This document shows positions 40,501 to 52,100 of a DNA stretch of 64,000 bases, piece by piece (the stretch's first letter is position 1; the number at the start of each line of letters is the position of its first letter). The stretch comes from Diacronema lutheri. Lineage: Eukaryota; Haptophyta; Pavlovophyceae; Pavlovales; Pavlovaceae. The translations under genes were made by a program, and so were the position numbers. The stretch covers positions 248,001 through 312,000 of the forward strand of contig JAGTXO010000029.1 in the NCBI GenBank assembly GCA_019448385.1. Reading direction: 5' to 3'. The notes beneath the pieces are model-generated. The model was not told the origin of the DNA. It worked only from the letters and a program-made list of their open reading frames with translations, and searched no databases.

Positions 40501-41810
40501 GCGACGACGACGACGACGATGCCGCTGCTGCGGACGCGCGCGCTGGCCGCGCGCCCGACGGCGCGCGCCGCCGCGGTCGCGGCTCGTCTGATGCATCGAC
40601 GTTTGACGACGACGACGACCGGCGGGCGCGCGCGCGCGCGCGCGCGCCGAGCCGCGGCCGCCACGACGACGACGACGGCAGCGAGGGCGAAGAGGTCGCG
40701 GTCGAGATCGACGCCGACGGACTCGCGGCGCGCGCGGCGCCGCTGCCCATCGCGCCCGGCTGGCTCGAGGCGCTCACCGTCACCGACGACGGCAGCCTCT
40801 GCTTCGTCCGCGTCGACGCGGCGGAGGCCGCGTCGCGCGACGCGGCGCGGCGCGGCGCGGCGCGCCCGCGCGGCGCGCGCGGCGGTGGCCGCGCGCGCGC
40901 GCTCGCGGACGCGCGGCGGCGCGCGGCGGCGGCGCGCGCGGCGCGGCGCGCGCGGCGCGGCGCGCGGCGCGCGCGCGAGGCGCCACGCGAGGACGGTGGC
41001 CTCGCGGGCGTCGCGCCCGCTGCCGGCGTCGACGGCGCCCGCGACGGCGGCGACGGCGGGTTGAGCGGTGGCAGCGGGTGCGGCACGCTTGTGCGCTTCG
41101 ACCAGGACACGCTGCGCGAGACGGCGTTGCTCGAGCGAGTCGAGACGTTCTGGCGCTCGCTCGGCGGCGGCGCCGTGTGCGCGCTCTGCGCGCGCGACGA
41201 CGGCGGCGGCTGGGGCGGGGGCGACGTCGAGCTGCGCTGCCTCGAGGGTGGCGTGCGCCTCCAGACGGAGGACTCGGACGGCGAGGGCGTGCAGCTCGAC
41301 GTGCCGGGCGAGCGCTCGGGGCTGGTGGATGTGCGCGCGCGCGCGCGCGTGCGCACGCCCTCGTTACGCGTGCAACTCGCCGCCGCGTTCGGCGAGGTGA
41401 CGGAAGCCATCGTGTTACGCGCGGTCTGTGGGCCGCCGTCGGTAGGCGGCGCGGCGGGCGCGCGCTGGCGTGACGCCGTGGGCGCGCACGCGCGGCTGCT
41501 CGTGGCGTGCGCCGAGGGAAGTGCTGATCTCGAGGCGTGCGTCGAGCGCTTGCTCTGGTGCGCGGGCCGTTCGCATTTGAATTTCCGCGCGCACGGCGCG
41601 CGCGACGAGCCGATTGCTGAGCCGACCGCCGCGCGCGCGCTCGAGCAGCTGCGCCTTGGTGCGGACGCGAGCGCCGCGGACGGCGCGTGCGCGCAGGGCG
41701 TGCTCGGCGTCGAGCTCGCGCCGCTCGGCCACGCCGACGACGCGCGAGTCGCCGCCGGCGGCGGTGGTGGTGGCGGTGGTGGTGGTGGTGGAGGCGGCGG
41801 TGGTGGTGGT

Positions 41811-41843
<33 letters not shown>

Positions 41844-42902
41844 TGGCGCGTCGTCCGCGTCGTCCGCGGCGACGGCTGGGACGAGGATGCAAGCGGGCCG
41901 CTCGCCGCGCCCGCCGTCAACGTGTGCACGGGCGACGTGCTGCGTGCACTCAACGGCCGCGCGCTTGACTGTCGGCTCACACTCGCAGAAGCGCTGAGCG
42001 GGCTCGCCGGTACGCACGCGTGGCTGGCCGTCGATCGGCGAGGCGCGCGCACCGCCGAGCCGGCGCCGACGCCGGCGCTGGCGCCCGCCGGCGGCGGCGG
42101 CGCGGGCAGGGCGCTAACGGCGGGGAAGGCGGGCAAGCGCAAGGCGGCGGCAGCGGCAGCAGCGGCGGCAGCGGCGGCGGCGGATGAGTGCGCCGCCGCG
42201 CGCGGCCGCTCCGCCGCGCGAGTCGTGCGCGTGCGCGTCCTTGGCCTCCGCGCCGAGCGCGCGGCGCGCTACGTGGACTGGGCGGCGGCCGCGCGCGCGC
42301 GCGCGCACGACGCGTCGGGTGGCTCCGTCGGGTACTGCCATCTGTCCGAGATGGAGGACGGAGGGTACGCGCAGCTCGTGCGCGCGCTCCTCGCTGAGGC
42401 CGAGCGGCCGTGCCTCATCGTCGACGTGCGCGCCAACGCGGGTGGAAGTATCTCGGAACTTGCGATGCGGCTGCTCCTTGCGCCGCCATTGCTCTGGCAC
42501 GCGCCGCGGCATGGCGGGCGGTCGGCGTACCCCGAGCTCGCGAAGGCGCACATCGCCATCATGGTCGACGAGTTCACCTCCTCCGACGGCGAGCTGCTCG
42601 CGCACGCGTGCCGCGCGGCGCGCGGCGCTGCGGTCATCGGCGCGCGCACGTGGGGTGGCGTGCTCAGCATGGAGGACGTCGAGATCGTCTCTGGGCCCGG
42701 TGGCACGCTCTCGCTCCCCGCCGCGCAGCTCCTCGCCGCCGACGGCACCGCCGCACTCGAGAATGTTGGCGTCGTGCCCGACGTGCCGCTCGCGCCCGTG
42801 CCGCCCAGCCGGCCGGGCGCGGCCACCGGGTCGGCCGACCCGCACCTCGACGCGGCGATCGCGCATCTTATGCGGCAGATGGGGCTGGCGGGCGCGAGCT
42901 GA
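37539..42902 (+). CDS. tricorn-type protease
   Basis: Tricorn is a large self-compartmentalising serine protease that trims peptides after the proteasome; it is known mainly from archaea and bacteria. This ORF gives 1787 residues as one exon. The N-terminal two-thirds has propeller-type blades with FSPDGRWLAC (about 197), VSPDGRWLAY (about 825) and PAWSSDGRYLFF (about 915). Then come the C1 domain, a PDZ-like part split by a poly-Gly run (41761-41845) and the C2 domain with GYCHLSEM, LIVDVRANAGGS and GARTWGG. The catalytic tetrad of Thermoplasma tricorn aligns here as Ser1345-His1346 (in AGRSHLNF), nucleophile Ser1682 (in EFTSSDGE) and Glu1741 (in ALENVGVVPD). Known tricorns are about 1070 residues; the excess is acidic, Ala and Gly inserts between blades. 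Some inserts could be unspliced introns. No targeting signal is obvious. Confidence 0.85.
38607..38690 (+). repeat. 21-bp coding repeat, 4 copies (ASVGEAG)
   Basis: The unit (GCGTCGGTTGGCGAGGCCGG plus C) starts at 38607, 38628, 38649 and 38670, inside the tricorn propeller region. All copies are identical, which points to recent expansion. Confidence 0.95.
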
Positions 42903-43000
42903 CACCGCAGATGTGCAGCGCAATGCAGGACCTGGCTTTGATGGGGCTACACACCCTCTGAAAAGGAGGTCGGTGTGCCGTGCACCTTGTTGTTGCTCCT

Positions 43001-43507
43001 TCAAGAGAAGCGGTAGTGCTTTTTGATCGCCCGCTTCACTTTCCATGTGCACGACATGCCGTCGGGGAACACAACCATGTCGCCTTTGCCCACGGTGACG
43101 GCTTCGCGGCCATCGTCGGGCGTGACTGTCACCTCGCCCTCGACGATGTAGCACGTCTCGGCGCCCGAGTAGGTCCACTCAAACTCGGACGCGGCGCAGC
43201 CCTAATCGCGCGCATCGCAGGCCACCGCGCGCGTCGAGACGATGAGAAGGGGTCGCGCGCTTCGCGGTGCGCTCGGCGCGGGCAGCAGCACGCGCGCCCG
43301 GCCGCAGCGCGGCGGCGGTGCGCGCACCCAAGTTGGCCACTGCGTCATCCGCTCGATCTCGCCCGCGGAAGGCGCCCTGTTCACTTGGATCTCCTCGCCG
43401 CCCATCCTCACGCGCGCCAAGGACCGAGACGGCTGCGCTCTGGCGCCAACGCTGTTTGGTGTGAACGCCACAAGCACGCTGATGATGCAAGGGGCGGCAA
43501 GCACCAT
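43001..43507 (-). CDS. small cupin (Cupin_3 type) with signal or transit leader
   Basis: Predicted exons on the minus strand are 43507-43328 and 43201-43001, giving 126 residues, with a 126-bp intron in phase 0. The hydrophobic N terminus (MVLAAPCIISVLVAFTP) and basic follow-on suggest a secretory or plastid leader. The mature part has PSAGEIERMTQWPTW, then EFEWTYSGAETCYIVEGEV, VTVGKGDMVVFPDGMSCTW and ends KHYRFS. That is the single-domain cupin pattern related to EutQ and ureidoglycine aminohydrolase-like proteins, with the Glu and acidic residues of the EGEVTV strand. Usual metal-binding His residues are not evident. The function is unknown. Confidence 0.82.
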
Positions 43508-44108
43508 GCGGGATTCTCAAGTTTCAACCTCCCTTTCCTTTCTGACTGCGCCACTGACTGGCCGCGCGTTGGCGGGGCGAGTGGCGATCGCCGGACCGCG
43601 GCGGCGAGCGGGCGCGGCTGAGATTCCCGGTGGGCATCGCCTGTTCTCCGCACGTGCCACGTCGGCCTCAGGCCTCAGCCTCGCCACGCGCTGTTCGGCG
43701 CACCTCCGTGCTGTGCGCCGCGCCCAAAACCAAACCCAAAGTCGCCGCCTGGGTTTCCGACCACGGCCCCGGGCCCGGCAGCTGCGCGGGCCACGATTCG
43801 CAGCGAATCGCAGTCATCACGACGTCAGTCGAGGACAAGGCAGTCGTGCCGCGCAGACGAGATTCCAGTCAGAGCAGCGTGCGGACAGAGCATGTCCGGA
43901 TGGCGCGAGTAGGTCCGGAGGGCGGCGCGAGGAGGCGCGAGGAGCGCAGGGCGGACAGGCGAGGGTGACGAGGCGACGTCCCGTCCAAGTCGGTGCGCGC
44001 GCGCGCGCGAGATTCGCCAGCGATGCGCAGGGCAGGCGCAAGGGAAGGGGGCGGAGAGACGCAGGATGAGCGCAACATGTTGGAGAGGCGACGCTGTGCC
44101 CACGAGCG
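43508..44108. other. intergenic, cupin 5' flank to RBBP6 3' end
   Basis: ORFs on both strands lack similarity and ordered composition. A GC dinucleotide run (GCGCGCGCGC) is at about 43996-44010. I see no supported feature. Confidence 0.45.
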
Positions 44109-44872
44109 TTACCGCGTTAGCGTAACCGCGTTCGCCTCTAGGCGGCCACCGCGCCCGCACCACGCACAGCGCGCGCGCGCGCCGCCACCAGCCCACGCCC
44201 GCCACGCGCCAGCGCCGCGCGTACCGTAACCGCCGTAACCACCGCCGCTGTACTGGCCGAACCCCTGCCCGTGGCTCATGCCCACGTTGAGCTGACCGGC
44301 CATCGGCCACGCGCCGCCCCCGCCGCAAAAGCCGGCGGGCGTGCCGCCAAACATGGCGGCGGCAGCCTGCTGCAGCATCAGCTGCTGCTGCAGACTGATC
44401 AGCGCGGCTGGCATCGTTCCGGAGCCGGGCATCGGGCCCATCGGCGACATCGCCATGCCGCCCATCGGCATCTGGCCTTGATACAAGCCCATCATCGCAG
44501 CGGCGCCGCCGCCCGCACCCATCTGCGCGCCCATTGGCAACGACCCCAGCATCATCGGGTTCGTCAAGCTCGGGTTCGTCAAGCTCGGCTGACTGTGCCA
44601 CCCGCCGCCGCCGTGACCAAACTGCCCGCCACCGCCGTGCGGCGCGCGGCCGTACCCGTGCGCAGCTCCGCCACGCGTGCGGTCGCGGTCACGATCACGA
44701 TCGCGGTCGCGCCGGCGTACGTGTGACGAAACGCGCCGGTCGGCTGCGGCTGGCGCGTCGCTCGCGGGCGTGCGGCTATGGTCGACGGAGGCTTCGTCCC
44801 GCACGACGACCTCCAAATCCTCGCGCCGGTCCTCCCGCTCTACGCGCCTGCGCTGGCGCCGGCTGCGGTGCC

Positions 44873-44903
<31 letters not shown>

Positions 44904-46006
44904 ATCATCCTCATATTTGCCGCCCTTGCCGCCGCCACCGTCGTCGTCGTCGCCGCCGCCACGCAAGTCAGCGTCGGCGCGGCGGGCTTCGGCAGGCGCA
45001 TCCATGGCTTCGGCGGGCGCGCGTGCTTCGTCAGCCGATGCCGGGGCGGTCGTTTCGACGGCTGGTGCGTCGCCGGCGCGCGCGCGCTCGCCGTCGCCGT
45101 CGACGCGCGGGCGCAGCGTCGCGTGCGGGAAGCGCGCGCGGTGCTTGCCGACAGCATGGCGGAGCTGCTTGTTGGGCAGCAGGCGGAGGCTGGCGGCTGC
45201 ACCGCCGCAGCCCGCGCACTTGCCGTGCGTCGCAAGCTGCAGCTGCGCGCACCCGTCGCAGAAAGAATCGCCGCAGCAGGAAGCGATGACCGCATTTGAA
45301 AAGAGCTCTGAGCACAGGGGACAGACGAGCTCGCGCGAGACGAGCGGCGCGAGCTCGGCGGCGGTCTTGGGCGCGGCGGCGGGCGCCGGCTCGACCGCCG
45401 CGTCCGCCGCAAGCGCCGCCGCCGCCGCCGCCGCCGCCGCGCCAAGGTCGGCGTCCGCGTCCGGCTCGTTGTGCCGTTCGAGCTCGCCCTGGTAGCCAAG
45501 CTCGGTCGTGCCGCGCTTGGGCGCGATCGTGAGCTTGCGGTGAGGAGGCATGCGGCGCACGACGAGTGCCGAGTTGCGCGGCACGAGGCTGCCATAGTCC
45601 ATGTACTCTGCGCGGCGCCGTCGCGCGCGGGCGGAGTCGCGCGCGCGTGAGCGGTCGTGGCACGCGCTCGCGGGTGGGCACCCTCGAGCCGGGTTGATGT
45701 GCGGGAGTGGCCGGGAGGGGGCGGAGGGGGGAGGAGAGAGAAGGCGTCCGCGCCCGCGCGTGCCGAGGCGAAGCGCGCCGCCGCGCCGGACGCGCGCCGC
45801 GCACCATCGCCGGTCTGCGCGTTCGAGATTGCGAGGTCAAAGTCGGCAACCTTGCCGCCCCGGCCGAAGGGCGTCATCTTCTTCTGCTCGAGGATGCGTG
45901 CCTTGAGATCGCTCAGCGAGATGCCCTCGCCATCGAACCAGAGCGTGTCGTACTCGTTCGCCGACTTGAACTTGAACTGCACGTGGCTCGAGCCCGTGAG
46001 GGCCAT
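44109..46006 (-). CDS. RBBP6/Mpe1-like DWNN-RING protein
   Basis: Predicted exons on the minus strand are 46006-45805 and 45607-44109, giving 566 residues. The first exon and the start of the second form the DWNN ubiquitin-like domain (VQFKFKSANEYDTLWFDGEG, ISLSDLKARI, DFDLAISNAQTG, YMDYGSLVPRNSALVVRRMP). A RING/U-box type zinc domain follows near residue 170 (ELVCPLCSELFSN, CCGDSFCDGC, KCAGCGG). Family members join pre-mRNA 3'-end cleavage and polyadenylation and act as ubiquitin ligases. RBBP6 and Mpe1 carry a CCHC zinc knuckle between these domains; I see none here. The tail has an Asp run, Arg/Asp repeats (RRRDRDRDRDRDR), and a Gly/Met/Gln-rich low-complexity end. It is divergent to the dynein gene. 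Confidence 0.88.
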
Positions 46007-46119
46007 GGCAACTGGCGGCGGGCCCCCCCTTCTTCTGAGATCGACGGACCCGTCCTTTCGTGTGCACCCGGACGAGACACAACGAGGTACGGCGCCGTTT
46101 CGCTTTTTACGCTCGCACG
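46007..46119. promoter_or_regulatory. 113-bp bidirectional start region, RBBP6-like and dynein genes
   Basis: This is the whole space between two divergent start codons. It contains a C-run (CCCCCCC) at about 46022 and a T-rich patch (CGCTTTTTACG) next to the dynein ATG. No TATA-like box is visible. Confidence 0.4.
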
Positions 46120-49100
46120 ATGGAGGAGCGGCCCGGGTGGCTCGAACGCCACCTGGTGGCCCACCTCCGTCTCCCACACACGCAGGTTCGGCACGCGCTT
46201 GAGCAGCCAAAGCTCGCCTCGATCGTCGGTGACTTCTTGGCTGGCCGGAGCCAGCGCGTCCTCTTCTACCTCCGCTCGGAGCCGCCGCCGCCGGCGGCAG
46301 CGGCCGGCCGCGACGCCGAGCCTGACGCCGAGCCGCGCGAGCATGCGGGTGCGGACAAAGCAAGCGCGCACGCGCACACAGGTGGCGGCGCGCTCGACAC
46401 GCCCGACCGATTGCTTGCCGGCTCGCCCGCGCCAACCGCGCTCGCCACGCACCTCGGCTCGACGGCGGCAGAGCCCACGCGCGCCGACACCTCGGAGCAG
46501 CCGGCGTTGAGCGCGCACGGCGCGCCGCCCTCGCCGCCGTTGCTTGGCGCCGAGCTGTGCGCGTTCAGCGAGGGCGATATGCTCGAGCATGTGCGCGGGC
46601 GCGTGGCGTTCGTGCTGCGCAGCGAGTTGGCGGCGCGCGGCGCGTGTGAGGGCGCGTCGGAGAGCACGGCCGACGGCACGGCCGACGGCACGGCCGACGG
46701 CACGGCCGACGGCTCGGCCGACGGCTCGGCCGACGGCACGGCCGACGGCGGCGCGCGCGCTCATCTCACGCTCGGCTCCTTGGACGCGAGTGCGATGGGC
46801 GCGCTTTTTGGGCTGCTCACCGAAGCGTACGTTCCGATGCTGTCTGCCGAGGCGCGCCTGCCGCCGCCCACGCCGAGCGGAGCCGGACTCGGCCGCCCGG
46901 ACAGAGCACGCATCGTGCGCACGGCAGGCACCGCGTGCGCGCCCCCGGACGACGACGACGGCGCGCACGCGCGCGTCGGCGACGGCGCGCAGGGGGCGCA
47001 GGCGCAGCCGCCGCGCACGGCGCACGCCCGCGCCGCGCACGCCGGTGCGGCGGACGGCGCGGTCGACGGCGCGGCGGACGGCGCGGCCGACGGCGCGGCC
47101 GACGGCGCGGTCGACGCGCCTCCGCCCAATCGGCTGCATGCGACAGGCGTGTCAGAAGTGCTCGGCTCGGTGGGCAAGTTTGTGGACATGCTCGAGGAGG
47201 CCGCCCGATCGGTGGAAACTCGGCTCGAGCTGCCGGCCGCCATTGCCGAGCAGCTCGTGGCGCTTGGTGACTCGCCCGTCGAGCACGCGCGCGCGGCCGC
47301 CTCGCGGCCCGCACTGGTCTCGGCGCTTGACGGCGCGCTGCGCGGCTGGTGCGAGGCGATCGAGTTGCTCTTGGACGAGGGCGACGGCGCGTCGATTGAG
47401 GCGGCGCACGGCGCGCTGGTGGGCGCGCGTGCGCGTGCGCGCGCGCCCGCCTACGCCTCGCTCGGCCCCGCGTCCGAGCTGCGTTACTGGCGCGCGCGCA
47501 CGTCGCATTTAAAATCGGTTCTCGAGCAGCTGCGCGCGCCGCGCGCGCTCGCGCTGTTCGGCGTGCTGCGAGCGTCGGGCGCGCCATCGTCCCGCGCGAG
47601 CGCGAGCGGCGGGTCGGCTGGGAGCGCCAACACGCCGTCTCTCTCGCGCTGGTCGCTGCTCGACGAGCGGCTCACCGACGCCGTCAACGAGGCCCAGGAC
47701 AACGCAAAGTGCGCCGCGCGCTGCGCCGCCCTGTCGCACCGCACGCCCTGTCGCACCGCACGCCCTGTCGCACCGCACGCCCTGTCGCACCGCACGCCCT
47801 GTCGCACCGCGCGCCCTGTCGCACCGCACGCCTTGTCGCACCGCACGCCCTGTCGCACCGCACGCCCTGTCGCACTGCACGCCCTGTCGCACCGCACGCC
47901 CTGTCGCACCGCGCGCCCTGTCGCACCGCACGCCCTGTCGCACTGCACGCCCTGTCGCACCGCACGCCCTGTCGCACCGCACGCCCTGTCGCGCCGCACG
48001 CCCTGTCGCACCGCACGCCCTGTCGCACCGCACGCCCTGTCGCACCGCACGCCCTGTCGCACCGCACGCCCTGTCGCACCGCACGCCTTGTCGCACGCCC
48101 TGTTGCACCGCACGCCCTGTCGCACCGCACGACCTGTCGCACTGCACGCCCTGTCGCACCGCACGCCCTGTCGCACCGCACGCCCTGTCGCACCGCACGC
48201 CCTGTCGCACCGCACGCCCTGTCGCACCGCACGCCCTGTCGCACTGCACGCCCTGTCGCACCGCGCGCCCTGTCGCACCGCACGCCCTGTTGCACCGCAC
48301 GCCTTGTCGCACCGCACGCCTTGTCGCACCGCACGCCCTGTCGCACCGCACGCCCTGTCGCACCGCACGCCCTGTCGCACCGCACGCCCTGTCGCACTGC
48401 ACGCCCTGTCGCACCGCACGCCTTGTCGCACCGCACGCCTTGTCGCACCGCACGCCCTGTCGCACCGCACGCCCTGTCGCACCGCACGCCCTGTCGCACC
48501 GCACGCCCTGTCGCACCGCACGCCCTGTCGCACCGCACGCCCTGTCGCACCGCACGCCCTGTCGCACCGCACGCCCTGTCGCACCGCACGCCTTGTCGCA
48601 CGCCCTGTTGCACCGCACGCCCTGTCGCACCGCACGACCTGTCGCACTGCACGCCCTGTCGCACCGCACGCCCTGTCGCACCGCACGCCCTGTCGCACCG
48701 CGCGCCCTGTCGCATTGCACGCCCTGTCGCACCGCACGCCCTGTCGCACTGCACGCCCTGTCGCACCGCACGCCCTGTCGCACCGCACGCCCTGTCGCAT
48801 TGCACGCCCTGTCGCACCGCACGCCCTGTCGCACCGCACGCCCTGTCGCACCGCACGCCCTGTCGCACCGCACGCCCTGTCGCACCGCACGCCCTGTCGC
48901 ACCGCACGCCCTGTCGCACCGCACGCCCTGTCGCACTGCACGCCCTGTCGCACCCGCTCGTCGGCACGCGCGGGCGCCGGCCGCGTCGAGCCGCGCGCGC
49001 CTACCCGCGACGTGTGCGCGCGCGCCGCGCTTTGCGCGCAGGTACCTTGGCACGCTCGACGGCCATCTTGAGGCGCTCGCGGTCGGCGAGCCGCGCGTGC

Positions 49101-52100
49101 TCGCAGAGCGTCTTCCCGCCCTTTTGTCGACAATTCGAATGATCCGCGCGCTCTCGCGTCATTACAACACATCCGCACGCCTCACCGGCCTGCTGCGCAA
49201 GGTGACGGCGCAGCTCGTCGCCGTGTGCATCGCGCACGTGCGCGCCGCCGGCCCGCTCTGGCTCACACCGCCGCACGCGCTGCTCGAGCGCCTCGGGCAC
49301 TGCACGGACCTGGCGGACGCGTACAAGCGCGCGTACGCGAGCGCGCGCGACCGGCTGCGCGGCGCGCGGCCCGACGGCAGCGGCGCGCAGCTCGCTTTGG
49401 ACGAGGCCGCCATCTTTGGTCGCCTCGATCTCTTCTGCCGGCGCGTCGACAAGCTCAACGAGATGCTGCGTACATTCGCGCAGCTCGACGCGCTCGCGTC
49501 GCACCGCATCGAGGGGATGGGCGCGTTTGGCGCGACGTACACGGACGTGCTCGCGCTCGTGCGCGCGGCGCCGTACGACCCGCTCGACCTGGCCGCGTCC
49601 GCCTTCGACCGCGACTATGTGGCCTTTTGCGAGCGGGTCGCAGGGCTGGACCTCGCGCTGCGGAGTTTCGTCAACGCGGCCTTCGAGGCTGTCCCAAGGA
49701 CGGAGCACGCGCTTGCGCGCCTCGCGCAGTTCGAGCGGCTGCTCACGCGCGAGCGGCTGCGCGAAGAGCTCTCGTCCAAGCGGGCGGTGATCTTTTACAA
49801 CTACGCGCTCGACCTCGAGGCCGTCGCTTCCACGTACGAGCGCGGCAAAAGCGCGCCGCCGCTCGCGCGCGATGCGCCGCCGACCGCTGGCAGCATCGCA
49901 TGGGCGCGGCAGCTGCTGCGGCGGATCGAGGGCCCGATGGCCGTCTTCGCGCGGCACGAGCAGCTGCTGCACTCGCACGGCGCCAAGCAGATCGTCAAGT
50001 TGTACAACCGCATCGCGCGCACACTCGTCGAGTTTGAGACGCTGTGGCACCTCGCGTGGCTCCGCTCCGTCGACGCGGGCCGCGCCGGCCTGCGCGCGCC
50101 ACTCCTCGCGCGCCGGCCGGGCACGTCCGAGCTCGCGCTCAACTTGGACACGCGGATCCTTTCGCTCGTGCGCGAGGCGCGCCACCTCCTCCGCCTCGGG
50201 CTGCACGTGCCGAACGGCACGCGCGCCCTTTTCCTCGCCGCGCCCCGCCTCGTAGCGCATGGCGCGATGCTCGCGCACGCGCTCGGCGCGCGCGCGGCGC
50301 TGCTCGCGCCCGCCGACGCGCAGTTTGAATTGCTGCTCGCGCCCGCGCGCGACGAGCTCGAGCGCGCCTTCAGCGCGGGCCTCGCCTCCGTCTCGTGGTC
50401 GTCGCCATCGCTCGACATCGACGCGTTCATCGCCGACGTGCGCGCCGCGCTTGCGCACCTCACCGACCTTCGCGCACAGTGCCGCAACTTGGTCGAGCAT
50501 CGGCTGCTGCGCAACCTGCGCCTGCTCTCACGCACGCGGCTGCTCATACTGCCGGCCGACGGCGCCACGCTCAGCGTCGATGCGTTCCGCGCCGCGCAGG
50601 AGGCTGCCGTCAGCGCCGGCGCGCTCGCGATCTCGCGTCGCTCCGCCGACGCGCGCGCCGCGCTCGTCGACGTCGAGGCCCTGCTGTGCGCGCACGAGTT
50701 GCAACGCACGCCGCTCCGCGTGGAGCGCGCGCAGCTCGCCGCGCTGCGCGCGTACTACGCGCGCATGAACGAGCGCGCCGTGCTCACCGCCGTCAAGCGC
50801 GCGCTGCGCGCGCTCCACCGCGCGGCGAAGCCAGCGTCGCCGCCAGCGCCGTCGCCAGCGCCGTCGCCAGCGCCGTCGCCAGCGCCGTCGCCAGCGCCGC
50901 GCGCGCTCCACCGCACGCTCGCCGGCGCGACGGCGCGCGCGCGCGCCGCGACTGCGCCGCTTGGCACGCGCGGCGCCGGCGACGGCGCTGGCGACGGCGC
51001 CGACGACGGCGCTGGCGATAGCGACGAATGCGAAAGCGGGCGCCTCTTCAAGCTGAGCGTCGAGCTGGCGTCGGGCGAGGTCGTGCTCTCACCGTCGCTC
51101 GACGAAGTGCAGCTCGCGCTCAACCAGTGCGCCGCGGCGATCATCCGCGCGAGCGGCGCCGTGCCCGACTTGCGTGCGGACGCCGACGCCGGCGGTGCCG
51201 ACGGCGGCGGCGTCGACGGCGGCGGCGCCGACGGTGGCGGCGTCGATGGCGGCGGCGGCGTCGGCGAGCGCGCCAAGCCGCGGCCGCGCGGCGCGCACGC
51301 GGCCGTCGCGTCGGACACGGAGACGGCGGTGCTCGCCGTGCGGCTGACTGGCGTGGTGAGCGGCGTGCGCCGGCGCGTCGCGCGGTATCTCGCGTTCTTC
51401 GAGCGCTACGCGTGGGCGTGGCGCGCGGGCGCGGACGGGCGCGCGGCCGCGTACGAGGCGTTCGCCGCGCGCGCGCCGACGCTCGCCAACTTTGATGCCA
51501 AGCTGCGCCGTTACATCGAGCTTGAGCGCGGCGTCGGCGGGCTGCCCGCCGCGCGTGCTATCGGCGCGATCCGCCTCGAGTGCTCGCCGCTCAAGGCGTC
51601 GATCTGCGCCGAGCTCGCGCGCTGGCGCGGTGTTTTCGAGGCCGCGCTGCTCGCGCAGGCGCGCGTCCGACTCGATGGGGTCGTGGCGTGGCTCGCCGGG
51701 ACGAGCCGCGCGCTCGGGCGCGAGGTGCGCGATCTTGCCGACGTTCGCCGCGCCGTCGGCGTGCTGCGCGCCGTGCGCGAGATGGAGGGCGGCGTCGACG
51801 CGCTCTTCGCACCCGCCGAGGAGCGGTATGCGATCCTCGTGTCGCACGGCGTGCGGCTCGAGCGGGAGGCGGCGGAGCGCATGGACGAGGTGCGGTACGC
51901 GTGGCGCAAGGTGGCGTCGCTCGCGCACGACGTGTCCGAGCGCCTCGCCAGCCTGCAACCCTCCCTCCGCCGTGCGCTCTTCACCAACGTCAAGTCGTTT
52001 GTGCACGACGTGGCTTCGTTCCGGAAAGATTTTGTGGCGCACGGGCCGGCGGCGCCCGGACTCGCGCCCGCCGAGGCGGCGGAGCGGCTGCGCGTGTACG

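Noticed and set aside
43630-43968. Plus ORF upstream of the cupin gene
   Set aside because: It has mixed composition, no similarity and no splice partner. It is treated as intergenic.
47709-49071. Long ORFs on both strands through the dynein intron
   Set aside because: They are products of the 17-bp repeat, which lacks stops in every frame. All frames give the same 17-residue peptide cyclically.
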